64,000 nucleotides of DNA from Calliopum simillimum (taxonomy: Eukaryota; Arthropoda; Insecta; Diptera; Lauxaniidae): NCBI GenBank assembly GCA_951812925.1, contig OX638368.1, positions 161,000,492 through 161,064,491 of the forward strand, read 5' to 3'. The notes under the pieces are model-generated. The model saw only the letters and a program-made list of their open reading frames with translations. It did no database searches and had not been told where the DNA came from. The position numbers were made by a program, and so were the translations under genes. Shown piece by piece: positions 46,563 through 58,293 of this stretch (within the stretch, counting starts at the first letter, position 1; each line of letters begins with the position of its first letter).

Positions 46563-48384
46563 TTTTTTCTCCTTTACGGATCCGTTACTGATCCGTACTG
46601 GGATATAACAAACTCTTTAGCACATTCGGCTAAATAAGCTTTTGACAGTTTTGTAAAAAATTTGAATTTCAAATTAAACTTGTTGAAATTTATATAATAT
46701 AGTATAGGTATAGTTTAAGTGCGATTTACACTGCCCACGATAGCAATGAACCAAACTGTTTTTGAATTAAAAAACGAACGTCGAACATTTTTGGATTTAA
46801 AAGCATTTTCGTTTGAATTTTAAGTTTTTCTTTGTCACAATTGCAAGATAGTGTTTCAGAAAGAGTTTATCTGAGCATTGTGAAACAGTTTGGGTAAGAT
46901 TCCGGGTTCAAAACTGTTTTCCTTAATGCACTCATATAGATGTTTTATAATTTCCTACCTTACTCCCCTCAACGTAAAAACAAAAAGAACAGTTACGACT
47001 GCGCAATTCGAAACAGAGCAAAATGCAGGATGCGCTTTTTACGTCGAATTATTTCGATTGTTCTACCAACACAAAAAAAAAAAAAACAAAAATATAAAAA
47101 ATGTCGTTGAAAATAAAAGGAATGAACCCCTCTCTTTGTTCCTGCGAAAAAACAATTCAGGCAACAACAATTCAAGAAATTCAAAACCATGGCACAGCGC
47201 GCAAGGGTTGTTGTTGCTTTGAATGATTTACCGACGTTTGGAAGTACAAGAGAAATCTAACGAACAAAAGATTTAAGATCCTACAATTTAAAAACAAAAA
47301 AAAAAAAAACTATTTCCTTTAAATTCTGTTGAGTTAAAGGACAAAAAGGTAAAAGCAACAGCAACAACAGAAAAGGGCAGATTAAAACGAACACACACAT
47401 GCATAGAAATTTCGAAAATCCAAAGCAGCAGCAACATCAATACAAAATGAGCAACGAGAACGCTTGGATTTCTGTAGAAAACGATGAAAGCCTGAATTGA
47501 AAAAAGGAACCTTTCCCTCCACAGCAACAACAATAACCAAGCTAGAAAGGAATACTACCTACAAGAAAATGAAAAAAAAAAAAGAAAACACAACAATAGC
47601 AGAAACCTTTGTTTTCGAGCCTTTAAATTAAAACTGAATTCTGGTTTTTTTTTTTTGCTGATAAGATTTCGTTGCGCAAAGGTTAAAGAAATAGAAAAAT
47701 TCAGTTACCTGTTCTGAAAGGTACCTACGAACGCAGAGAAACCGTTTAGGTCGAAAATTGAGAAAATGTTTAATTTTACAAAAATGTGTTGTTTTGTCAC
47801 ACTTGGCACTTGTTGCCTATGCTGTACAGCGGGCAATAAAACTGTCTAGTTACGGTAATTTATAAATCTTTAATTGGCAAGGCATCCCGCCGCTTACGAA
47901 ACTGAGATGATTTTTCGCAATGACTGCGCCTAATTGATGGGTTTTGAAAGGGGCCTCATGCCATGCAACCAAACAACAAAATTAACAGTGTTTTTGACTC
48001 GAAAATGTCAAGGATACGAAATCACCAAAAAAAAAAAAAATGCACACAAATTAAAAGCGTAATGAGCAAAATTTATTTGCTAATGAAACTCGACATTAAG
48101 GAAAAAAAAAAAATTCCCAGAGTAAAACAAAGAAACTTAAAAACTTTTTACACCAAAGCACCCCTATGACCTCAAACTTGTGATGAGTAAGTTAAGTGAA
48201 ACAAAGAAATTGAAATTTAAAGGCAACAACATGCCAAAGTCATCAGCAGCAGCAGCATGATCATCATCAGCATCAGAGTAACAACAACGACAACAACATC
48301 GCAACATCGACAGCGTATGCAACAACAACAACAAAAAACACATGATTAAACAGACAACAACGACTAAAACGAAAAATTTAAAAT

Positions 48385-48404
48385 ACACACACACACACAC
48401 ACAC
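48385..48404 (+). repeat. (AC)10 microsatellite
   Basis: Ten perfect AC dinucleotides, then ATACACATCC. Confidence 0.9.
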
Positions 48405-49411
48405 ATACACATCCAACTAAAGATGTGTTTTGTTTTTTGTTTTTGTTTTTATTCCTCAGACGAGTCAAAAAATCATTTTACCCGCACTTCATTAATCATC
48501 GTGCCAAAACAGCCGTACAGTCGTATAAAAGCAACAACATGAAAAACACACCAACAACACAATGAGTAAGAAAGATTCTTTCGTTCAGTGTTGTTGCCTG
48601 CCCTGCCTCTACTTTTGCCCCTGCCCGTGGAAAATCAAAATATAAAAACAAGAAAACGTCAACTATGAATATGTGAATGTGCATTAAAAAGAAAAACGTC
48701 AGCAACATAAGTGAAAATATCATGAGAGTTGTACTCGTCGTCGTATGTACTCGCTGTGTGATATTCTGTGTGTGAATTTGTAGCAAAAACATTTTCCTGT
48801 GTTGCTAAGGAAATCAGTAGAATCGAAATTGTGGAAATTTTCTAAAATTGAAAATTTCAATAAAAAAAAAACAAAATTTAGCTGTCATGCTGGGGAAACA
48901 AAAAAATAAACGGTAGGAAAAGGCCTTAATTATAAAAAAATATCATATTTGTACTTACATATGTAAGTATGTAGAGCTCCATCTTCAAAGGTCAAGTAAA
49001 AATAACATTTGAGAAGAAACTAAAACAGTGGCTATTTCCACTTACAAAAATTTAAATCCTTTGCGATTATAAATATATCTGGCTTATATCCTTGAATCTG
49101 AACACTGTAGTCTAAAACGTCTAAAGCTCTTTTTTTGCTCTACTTTTCCTTTACTCTATTGACTCACATGGTTAGAGTAGTGCACTTAATCATCTCGAAT
49201 CTCACAAAATCATACTTGATATTCTTCTGCTCACCCTTAAAATTTTTATTTATTCTAGAATCACCCAATGGTCAAAAATCGAAAACAAATGTATCAAATA
49301 ATTTTGGTACTTTATAGACAGTTTTAGTACTATTGTTGGTACAAAATGGAAATGCTCATTTATCATCCCTGGTACAATGACAAATGTGAAACGAAAAGAA
49401 AACAAAAAACA

Positions 49412-49664
49412 TGAGGTCAGTCTCAGTCAGTTTTTCTCTTTGTGCTGTGTCCTCTTTTCAGCTCTGTGTCACCGCGTATTTTGTCGTTGTTAGCATTGGA
49501 AAATTTTCATTTTATTTTACCTGGCTTAATAACAAAATAGTGAAAAAGTTTTAACTTTGTGCACATTTACACACAAATACCTTTCTAATGGTGTATATTT
49601 CAAAGTCGTGCTCCATTTATAACATAATCAAAAAGGTGGGACAACATTTGTCTTGCGTAATAAT
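49412..49664 (+). repeat. dispersed repeat of about 250 bp, copy 1
   Basis: Matches the minus strand of 58041-58290 along its whole length, about 80-85 percent by eye. Shared blocks include TCAGCTCTGTGT, ACCGCGTATTTTGT, AATAGTGAAAAAGTTTTAAC and GTGCACATTTACACACAAAT. No coding frame. Confidence 0.75.
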
Positions 49665-50098
49665 TAAAGATTTTAAACACCGACAAAGAATTTATTGATT
49701 TTTATTGTGATTCTTTATGAAAACTGAGCCCAATCAACTCGTTACTTTCATAGTCAAATTTCACACTCTCAGTCTTTATTATTAGTTTTACATTCAAAAA
49801 AACAACAGCATCGAAAAGAATTTTTTGAATACAGCTCTCAATATAATATGAACAGTTCTTCTTTTCTAGTTCGAGCAGGAGGAATCATAGAAATGTTACT
49901 TAACCCAATACAAGAGCAATAAATGAAATTTTCGCAGAAATCTCATCAAAAATATATTTTTTGTTAAAAACTCATCAATCTGGTTACGACTTAATAATTT
50001 CAACATAACTTTTGTCCATAGTTTTGGGCCTTATCATGAATAAATATTCTCAAGAATTTTTTGTTCAAACTCAAACTGCCTTGGAGTGTTTGGAGAAC

Positions 50099-50373
50099 TC
50101 TATCTATCTATTCCATTCTATTTTGTTCTGTCCTATCTACTCTATATATTCTATCTATTCTATTTGATATATTCTACATGTTCTATCTAATTTATCTACT
50201 TATTCTATCAGTTCTATCTAATCTTTATACTCTATCTTTTCTATCTAAGCTATCTCTTCTGTCTCTTTTATCTATTCTATTCATTTCCTTTTTTATTATT
50301 CTATCTATTTTATTCCATCTAAACTATTATATTTATTCTAAATATTTTATCTATTCTAACTATTCTATCTATT
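50099..50373 (+). repeat. decayed TTCTATCTA satellite
   Basis: About 270 bp composed of diverged TTCTA/TATCTA units (TATTCTATCTATTCTA...). The hydrophobic 136-residue ORF over it is a by-product of the repeat. Confidence 0.8.
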
Positions 50374-51817
50374 TGGCTGAACTCGTAATCGTCATCGCCA
50401 ATTTTGCAATTTTACTTTATTTGGATTGTTTTATGAAATTGAGATTTTGTTTTTCTATATTTTTAATCTAACCTGTCAAATTGAATGGAAAGTACCAGGA
50501 CTATATTGCAGTTTTTTTAAGAAATTTGAAAAAACTTTAGAGAAGGGGATAAATTCTCGCGAGGAAATTAGCAGACAAATTTATGATTACACCCATTATC
50601 ATTTGACTATATACAACAAGACGTATGAGCAACGTTTGATTTAGTTTTATGTTTTAGTAATTAAAGTTATGTATTTTTTCTTTCCTGACAGCGCTTTTGC
50701 GATTTCTGATACTATAGCTATTAAGTTTTTCATTGAATCTATTGCTGTGAAAAGATTCTGACCTCTTTCCACCAAGAACTTATTCGTTTTTATTTTTATT
50801 TTCATTAAACGTTACACTTTCTCAATCGGAATAAGCCGCAATTTTTCAAGCATTGGCCTATTTTCCAGTGTCAATTTACTTCTGCATCGTTTTATTACAA
50901 ACAAACTACATTGCGACTGACATAAATACATACATATGCTACTGGTGCAATGAAACTCTGCGCTTTATTTCACATAACATTTAATTTGGCAGTTTTTCAT
51001 TAAAAATGATTTAAGACCCCCTTTGTTCATGGCAAGATCAACCATAAATACCAACAACAACAACCAGCCACATTCACATCAAAATCACCAACATCATCAT
51101 CAACGCCAACACTAACACCAAGCATTAGTAAAGGGCGAAAAATAACAACAAAACTATAAAAAAACAACAACAAATCTTGCATATAAAGATGATGCTTTGT
51201 TTGTCTTTTACGGCTACCACACCACCCGAACTCATCATGCAACATGCAACACCAAAGTCACATCATTTGACAAGGGGCTGCTTTTACTTTTGAATGCGAT
51301 ATAGAAATTATAAAGCGATTCTTTAGCTGCATCATTAGCAGAGCTAACACCAAAAAGTCTGCCTGAAGAATATTTTTAAAAACTTTTTTTTTCATTTTTA
51401 TTTTTCGTAAAGCCCCCCACTTCCTAAAAGACAAAAAAAAATTCAAATGGAAAAAATCGAGCAAGAAATTAAAATTAAAACTTTTTTTTTCAATTTAAGT
51501 GCTTGTATTTTTAGCATGTGATGTTGGTTATTTTGAACAGATCGTTGGATGGAATGATACTTAGATAGATATGTAGATGGATGGATGGGGAGAAACATGG
51601 CTCATCATGGTTCGCATATAACAACATGATGACGATCAGCTTGTCGCTATTGAATTTGTCTCAAAATAATTTGACGGGGGAATGACACATTTCTAGTTGA
51701 TGCAAAGGAAACAAAAGAACTCCAAAATTTTTGTTTAGTGGGGAAAAGTTGTGTGTCTATCTGTCAAAGGATGATGCCTGCTTCTTTATTTTATTATCAT
51801 TTCTACTCGGTTTGTAA

Positions 51818-53695
51818 CAGAGATGTGCACGATGTCCATTCAAACACTTCTATGAGACATTCGCAAAAAAACGAACCGAGAATCATCACTAGACAGCAAA
51901 CGCACGAAACGAATGGAAGCACGACAGTAGACAAAAAAATGCAATGAGCTTCGCCGACACGAAGGCGAAAAGCAATAAAGACAGTGAAAAAGGCAACGAA
52001 TGTTCTGAGTTTTGCTGACACGAAGCCTAAAAGCAGTGAAAAAAGTAACGAGTATTGGAAAAAGCACCACTGCATTGCATTGCGTTTTATTAAATTTTTT
52101 ATGCATTATTATTAAGTTTAAAGCATTTCTTGTCTTTGGTGACCCCTCACGAAATTTTAAGTAGAATATACATATTTGTAGAATACATTAACCTATTATA
52201 ACCCACTTTTAGAAAAGGGGTAAAAAGATTCTAAAAGACAAGATATTATGGTTAAAAAATGTTTATTGCGTTATTTCATGTTTACTCTGGAGCAACATAT
52301 TTTGTCCAAAATGAAGATTTAGAGGTTTACAGTAGGATGAAATTTCGAAAATAAATTTTTTGTAAGTATTTAAGCCAAAAAAAAAAAAAAAACAATATCT
52401 GGTTGATTTAAGTTTCCAGATATGATTTTTTTATACCTTAGGCGAAATATTTCACGTATCTCAGAACTCATTCCGAACCTTTTTGCGATTGTTATAAAAC
52501 AAAAACTGCATCAAGCCGAGGTTTTGCATAAAACGGCGTTGAGCGACCTCTAAATGCACTTCCAAAAATTTTACAAAATTCTCAGCTCATTTTTTTGACA
52601 TCCTCTTTCAGATTTTTGAGGGTTATTCTGGAATTTGAAAAAAAATTTTTTTTTTTTTAATTCTGAAGTCTAATGCAAGGGTGTCAGCGTAGAATAAAAG
52701 TGAGCCAATTTTGGCTCGACCCAACAACATCAATATTTCTGTACAACAATCCCAACAACATCAATATTTCTGTACAACATTCACAGAAATAATTTTTGTT
52801 GTTTTTTTTTTCACGCTCGTCAAAATTTCGCGTTTTTGTTGCTTTTTTTGCGTACACACAAAATCGAACTCGAACCAACATAAAACAACAACAAAGACTA
52901 CGTCGCATCAAAAACAAAAACAACAAACAATATGGGTATTAATGCGTTGATGCGCAGTAGCGAAAATGCAAGTCTTTTACGCACTAACGCCTGAACGATC
53001 AATGTGAATATTTCCATCTTGAGAAATTGCAAAAGTAGTGCGAAATTTTCGGCAATAGTTTTGTTATTTTACTAATATCAAACTTTAGCAAATTGCACTT
53101 TCGCAACGACGCAAGGGCATTGCGCATCAACGCGTGAGTTCCCCTAATTTTTGTGTGTCCTTGTTCTTAGAAATTTTGAAAATTGTTGAAGTATTATTGT
53201 TGTTGTAAACGAGGCATGAAAAAACTACAAAAAATTGTTTTTTTGTTTGTTGTTACTCGAATTTAAAGTTGTTGTAAAAGCAACGCTGACTGCGCTGCAT
53301 GCGTTTGGCTCAGTGATTTGAAAACGCTGACACCCTTGGTCTAATGTGTCCAACATTGGAATATGAACAACAAAAACAAAGAAAGGAATTTTTCCTATTT
53401 ACATTGCATTTACTTAACTTTATCCGCAATGCACAGCAAATTTTAAATTTAACAGTAGGTTTGTACAAAACATGAGCGCTAACAGACTACTCGTTGCTTT
53501 TTCCAATATTCGTTGCCTTTTCCACTGTCTTTATTGCTTTCGCCTTCGTGTTTGCCGAAGCTCATTGCTTTTATTTTGAGCAAGCGTCAACACTGCAGTA
53601 CACTACTCGCTGCTATCGATTCTGAATGAAAGCACGGCAAAGACAACGAATAACCGAAGAGCAAGTAAACGCGAGCTCTTCATTGGAGATCTCTG
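51818..53695. mobile_element. hAT-type element, non-autonomous, with 8-bp target duplication
   Basis: The ends are CAGAGAT...ATCTCTG, close to the hobo/Hermes type CAGAGA terminus. They are flanked on both sides by the identical octamer GTTTGTAA (51810-51817 and 53696-53703), the 8-bp duplication typical of hAT. Longer inverted repeats lie inside the ends: 51944-52064 is mirrored by about 53480-53570, with GCAATGAGCTTCG, ACACGAAGGCGAAA and CAATAAAGACAGTG. No transposase frame is present. A second element (52676-53338) is inserted within it; without that insert it would be about 1.2 kb. Confidence 0.88.
52676..53338. mobile_element. second hAT-type element nested in the first
   Basis: Perfect 15-bp terminal inverted repeats CAAGGGTGTCAGCGT, flanked on both sides by the identical octamer GTCTAATG (52668-52675 and 53339-53346). 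The length is 663 bp and no transposase is present. Inside are a 31-bp tandem duplication (52721-52782, CCAACAACATCAATATTTCT...) and a further inverted pair GCGTTGATGCGCA at 52944 and 53121, which may mark a third, older insertion or a foldback core. Confidence 0.88.
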
Positions 53696-54035
53696 GTTTG
53701 TAACCACAAATTTTTTGCAACAAAAAACAGTCATAAACTTTTATTGACATTTTCTCCACTGTCAAATTGACATAAGTTCATCATCTTGATAAAGTTTACA
53801 AAGAATTAAATGAACAGATTATTTGCTCTTCTTTTTTTTTATTTTTGCTGAAAATGCTGTCAAAATTCCACATGGGCCATAAATAAAAACATCATCATCA
53901 TTTTTATGATTGCAATGCAGCGCACTGCATGCCTTTTGCGCGACAGCAACTGTGATACTTCTTTGCACAGTGTAACGTGATAATCAAAAATCGGTAGTCA
54001 CTAAAAATAATATTTTTATTAAAGTGGGTCATAAG

Positions 54036-54990
54036 CAGTGGCGTACACGGTGCTCTTAAACAGTCGATTAGTTTTTTGGCTATGTGGAGAAAATCTGTGA
54101 ATGGGGTTTCATTTGAATTAGTTTAGTGGTCTGAAAAATGCAAACCCCGAAATCGTAGCTGATCATCCCCGCGAAATATAGCAAAAATACATATCCCATA
54201 TAAAAAAAAAAAAAAATCGGAAAAAAAAACGCAACAAACAAATATAAAAATAGTTATATTTAATGAATTTTGCAATGCTGAATCTGAATCCGGCCTTAAA
54301 ACTGCTATATCTTATACGGTTTTGAGATATCTTAGCCTAAACAAGGAAAAAATACCGTTTTTGCCATATTTTGAAGCTATATAACTAGAATATAGAACAT
54401 TCATATGCAAAATTCGATACATTATCTAAAAGTTCCAATCTTTTTCTTTAAAACCGCATATATAATTTTTCTCTGAAATATCGTAGACTGAAATAATGAC
54501 AAAACACCTTTTTTGCACTTTTTTAACTTTTTAGGTTAGGATATCTCCGAGAAAAATAAAGCTATCGACATTATTTGAATTAGGTTTAAAAGATTGATTA
54601 AAGCTTTCCATTTCTGCATCAGAATTTACTGATATACATCCTTTTATATAGCTCCAAAACACAGCAATAGAACATAGCATCGGATTTTTTTCCTTGTTTA
54701 GGGTAAGATATCTCAAAAACCGTATAAGATACAGCGATTTCAATGCCGGATTTGGATTCAGCATTGCAAAATACATTAAATATAACTATTTTTATATTTG
54801 TTTTTTGCGTTTTTTTTAGACTTTTTTTTTTATATGGGATATGTATTTTTGCGATATTTCGCGAGGATGATCAGCTACGATTTCGGGGTTTGCATTTTTC
54901 AGACCACTAAACTAATACAAATGAAACCCCATTCACAGATTTTCTCCACATAGCCAAAAAACCTATCGACTGTTTAAGAGCACCGTGCGT
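54036..54990. mobile_element. foldback element of about 0.95 kb
   Basis: The left arm, starting near CAGTGGCGTACACGGTGCTC, is mirrored by the right arm ending GAGCACCGTGCGTA. The outer 300 bp are about 90 percent alike, with shared blocks such as GGCTATGTGGAGAAAATCTG, CAAACCCCGAAATCGTAGCT and CATATCCCATATAAAAAAAA. Weaker mirror similarity continues to a centre near 54515. Inside each arm a TATACGGTTTTGAGATATCTTA-like segment is repeated in decayed form. The right terminus lacks the expected CCACTG, so that end is truncated and no target duplication is found. Confidence 0.7.
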
Positions 54991-55087
54991 AGGGACCACA
55001 ATTTTTATCTTAATCTGAGCAAGAAATAATAAGGTCCTCAATGTAGTCTCCTAAGTCTAAAAGAACAATATCTATTTCAAGAAATCA

Positions 55088-55125
55088 TTTTGCCACCCCC
55101 GATAGCTTTTGCCACCCCCGAAAGC
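55088..55125 (+). repeat. 19-bp tandem duplication
   Basis: TTTTGCCACCCCCGATAGC is followed directly by TTTTGCCACCCCCGAAAGC, one mismatch. A third, poorer TTTTTCCACCC follows. Confidence 0.8.
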
Positions 55126-56250
55126 CCATTTTTCCACCCATTTAAGCATGCAGCCCGGTATGTTGGCCCCACTAGTCATAAGTTTATCATTTATGATGCA
55201 AAAACACTTGCAAATATTAGTTTTTATATGTCCACACATGAGGACAGCAAAAAAAATAAATTTCTCATCACTTTTCCCTTTTTCTCATAAATTTCATTGA
55301 TATGGAAATTAAGTAACGAAACTTAATGATTTTTCAGTAGTTAGTTTCAGCAGAATTTACGAAACGAAACGAAACCTTTTCAAAAATTATTAATGAAAAT
55401 AAAAGTACAATACTCCCACTGTGCACCATTGAGGAAGTAATTCATTGCTCTCGTAGTATTTTTGTGATTTTACTTGCTGTCGCATCACCAACCATCATAT
55501 GATATACCAGCCAAATGGTGGTGCCTCCAAAAAAAGGAAAACAAAAATTATTATTGTGATGAGGTGCCTGTGATGATGGTGTTTTTAATGTGATCTCGCG
55601 CGTTCTTGAAGTTATCGCACATAAAAATAGTTGCACCACAAAAATATGCAACAGCAAATCTACCCCGGCATCTGTCTGTCCGCTTGTACGAATGGCTGGC
55701 TATTGACATGACTGTATGTATGGTTATGCGCATCATTCCAGACATTAAACACACAGGAATCTCGTCAGCATCATCGTCATCATCATCATTTCTCTTGTCT
55801 TCGTCATAATGAACACTGTTGTTGCAATACAGCAGGGTCGTCGCTGCCGTCGTCGAGGCTGTTCCAACATTAAGCGGGAAACACATAATTTTGATGTTAA
55901 AACATCGTAAATTATTCAAATGTCAGTGTGGCAGGCATAAAAGTGACTCTTTTTTTTATAGAGTTGCCAGCCAGCGCGAAGAAGTCGCAAAATATTTATA
56001 TTCATTTCTTTTACTCGCGCAGTACTACTTGAGTTTGACTTCCCAATTGCCGCATTTCCCTTGACATTCCAGACTTTTGTTGTTGTTTTTATTGTTGTGT
56101 TTTTTTTTATTGTAACTCTGTTAGTTTTTGACAACTTGCAGCTTCTTGATGGTGCCAGATATGAGACCACTTAATGTACCACCACCACCGGATCAACTAA
56201 GGCCGAACGAAGGAAGTGTCAACTTGTGTTCGCTCGCTTAGTCAGTCGAT

Positions 56251-56272
56251 CTGTCTGTCTGTCTGTCTGTCT
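56251..56272 (+). repeat. (CTGT)n tract
   Basis: Five to six perfect CTGT units. Confidence 0.85.
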
Positions 56273-57189
56273 TCTCGTTTTCTCTCAATTAAATGGAATA
56301 GCTTGGACATATTTGTCACATCTGGTTAAAGACAACACAGCAAGCAATTGATGCTGACTGACTCTCTACTTAAATCCACTTCATATTTAAATTTTCTACA
56401 AAAATAAAACCCATAACACCAGAATACGAAAATCAACTAAATGTGTTTGGTTTTAAGTAGATACCCTCAGTGGTACCCTTGTGAATTTTCAACTCCAGAA
56501 ATCTCAAGTGATGCTGAAACAAAACCAACATTTTGGATTTTTGGCGTAATCTGATCGTTTAACAGTTTGCAGTCCCATGGTTGTTGTACGCTCGTATGGT
56601 TTGGATAAACTGTTGTTTTTGCTTTTGTTCTTGTTGCTGCTGCTTTCGATTTATTAAGAATGCGTGTCCCACATATGTTGCCATAGAGCGACAGCATAAT
56701 CTCCAATTACCAGTGAAGTGGAACCGCATTTCTTGTTCTGTAGCAGCAGAGATAATCCATCATTTTTATTTTTGGGCAACAACGGCATTCAATATTTTTG
56801 GGAAGCTAAGTAGAATTGTGCGTACTTTGGAGAGGGGTTGGATTGAATGAAGAGATACCACATAAGAACATCTTGAATGTATCATGAAGCAAAAAATTCC
56901 ACAGAAACGAAACACTAAAACATTAAAAAGGAACGCAAGCCTTTCTGAAACTGAATACAAATCGAATAATCTTATTTTGTTTAAAATGTGGTCAACATTT
57001 CTGAGAAATACATAGATACAAAAATAAAGATTAATCTCAAACCATTTTCAAATTAGATCATAGAATGGTTTGTCGCGAAAATTACCCGTTGATAACTTCA
57101 AATATGAGTTTTTGTTGATACAGAAATCGTAAGACAATGCAAAATGGCTCTTAAATAACCCACATAAACGCAATTGGATTTTGACTTAC

Positions 57190-57331
57190 CTGTTTACTGA
57201 ACATTGCGATATCCTCGTTAAATGACTCTGACGAACAGACATCACCACCTTGCACTCCAGGTTCTCTAGGCGTACATGTGGCCAATTCACATTTTTCAAA
57301 TATGAGCGCCAATAGGGGGAAGAGTGGATGT
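57190..57331 (-). CDS. hth: homothorax exon: first part of MEIS (HM-A) domain
   Basis: This is an internal exon of homothorax, the Meis-class TALE homeodomain protein. Hth binds Extradenticle through its MEIS domain, carries it into the nucleus and acts as a Hox cofactor. On the minus strand a pyrimidine-rich tract ends in ctttacag at 57332. The exon opens with one base completing a split codon, followed by 47 codons: [17 protein letters not shown]..., then a Cys/Gly-rich loop ([17 protein letters not shown]), then [10 protein letters not shown]. It closes at CAG followed by gtaagt (57189 downward). The length, 142 bp, fits entry in phase 2 and exit in phase 0. [18 protein letters not shown] is the signature of the first MEIS helix block and is essentially identical to fly Hth. 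The preceding exon with the start codon is not in the window. The 25.7-kb intron that follows is the largest here. Identification rests on recognising the protein sequence; the splice sites are read directly. Confidence 0.96.
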
Positions 57332-58040
57332 CTGTAAAGAGATGAAAAAGAGAAAAAACAAGATTAAGACATTGAAAAACCATTAAAAAATGTGAATAAA
57401 AAAGATACATTTTTCTGCATCGCCACCGGTGACGACAAGAAACTGCTAAAAACCAAGTCTATACAATAGCTAAGTATGTGATGTTCGTGTACCACATTTG
57501 TTTTACGTACACAAACATAAAATGACTTTAAGGCTCTTTACAGTGAAACCAACGTGACCAAACATTTGGGGTTTTAATAAGGGAATGTTGAACCGTAGCT
57601 ATTAAGGAAATGCACACAAATTCAATAAGAACTCAAAATTGAAGAAACAAATTCAATTGATTTTTAAGAAATTTATATTTTTTTAAAATGGAATTCGTCC
57701 CATTCATGCTTACATAAGTATGTGAAAACCCTATGTAACGCTTTGGCAGAAAATGTACAGAACAAATTTTAATAAATTTTTTTTTTTTACATTCTATTTG
57801 TGCTAAGGAACAAACTTGCATTCTTATTTTTGTGATTTTTAAAAAGTAAACATTCTTTTTATTTTTAGTTTTAAGTTGAAAAATAAAAACTGCTTCTCGA
57901 ATTATGTGTTGTTGTTGTGTTTTCCGTCTCATTCATTCAAAAGCATTCCAACACTTGTTCATTAAGTAAACGATCAACAAGATATAATAATTTAGTGATA
58001 AATTTTTATCATTTTTGCTTGACATCTTAATATCAATATA

Positions 58041-58290
58041 TTAATACGCAAAACAAAAATTTGTCCTACCTTTTTTACTAAGTTAGAAATGGACCACGAG
58101 TTTGAATTACACACCATTAGAAAGGTATTTGTGTGTAAATGTGCACAAAGTTAAAACTTTTTCACTATTTTGCCATTAAGACAGGTATATTTTTCAATAT
58201 TAACAACTACAAAATACGCGGTCACACAGAGCTGAAATGGGGATACAGCACAAAGAAAAAGACAAAAAGCTGACTGACACTGACTTCATG
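58041..58290 (-). repeat. dispersed repeat of about 250 bp, copy 2 (inverted)
   Basis: Inverse copy of 49412-49664, separated by 8.4 kb, abutting the element at 58294. Shared blocks include AAAACTTTTTCACTATTTTG, ACAAAATACGCGGT and CACACAGAGCTGAAA. The two copies could pair in the RNA or DNA. Confidence 0.75.
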
Positions 58291-58293
58291 TTT

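Larger units (their letters stand above)
31492..57189 (-). other. hth: hth intron, 25.7 kb
   Basis: This is the largest intron, bounded by the donor at 57189 and the acceptor at 31492. It contains a palindromic TIR element (32866-33480), a long TG microsatellite, two copies of a roughly 250-bp dispersed repeat (37069-37380 and 40131-40361), repeated GTCCAAGGTACAC motifs (40.6-41.3 kb), the SINE palindrome at 46.05-46.37 kb, a decayed TTCTA array, the nested hAT pair (51.8-53.7 kb) and a foldback element (54.0-55.0 kb). I recognised no nested gene. Stretches between these items are AT-rich with scattered CAA/TTG runs. Confidence 0.9.

Noticed and set aside
50061..50471. 136-residue hydrophobic ORF resembling a membrane protein
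   Set aside because: It translates a decayed TTCTATCTA satellite; the periodic Ile/Leu/Ser/Tyr pattern is the repeat.
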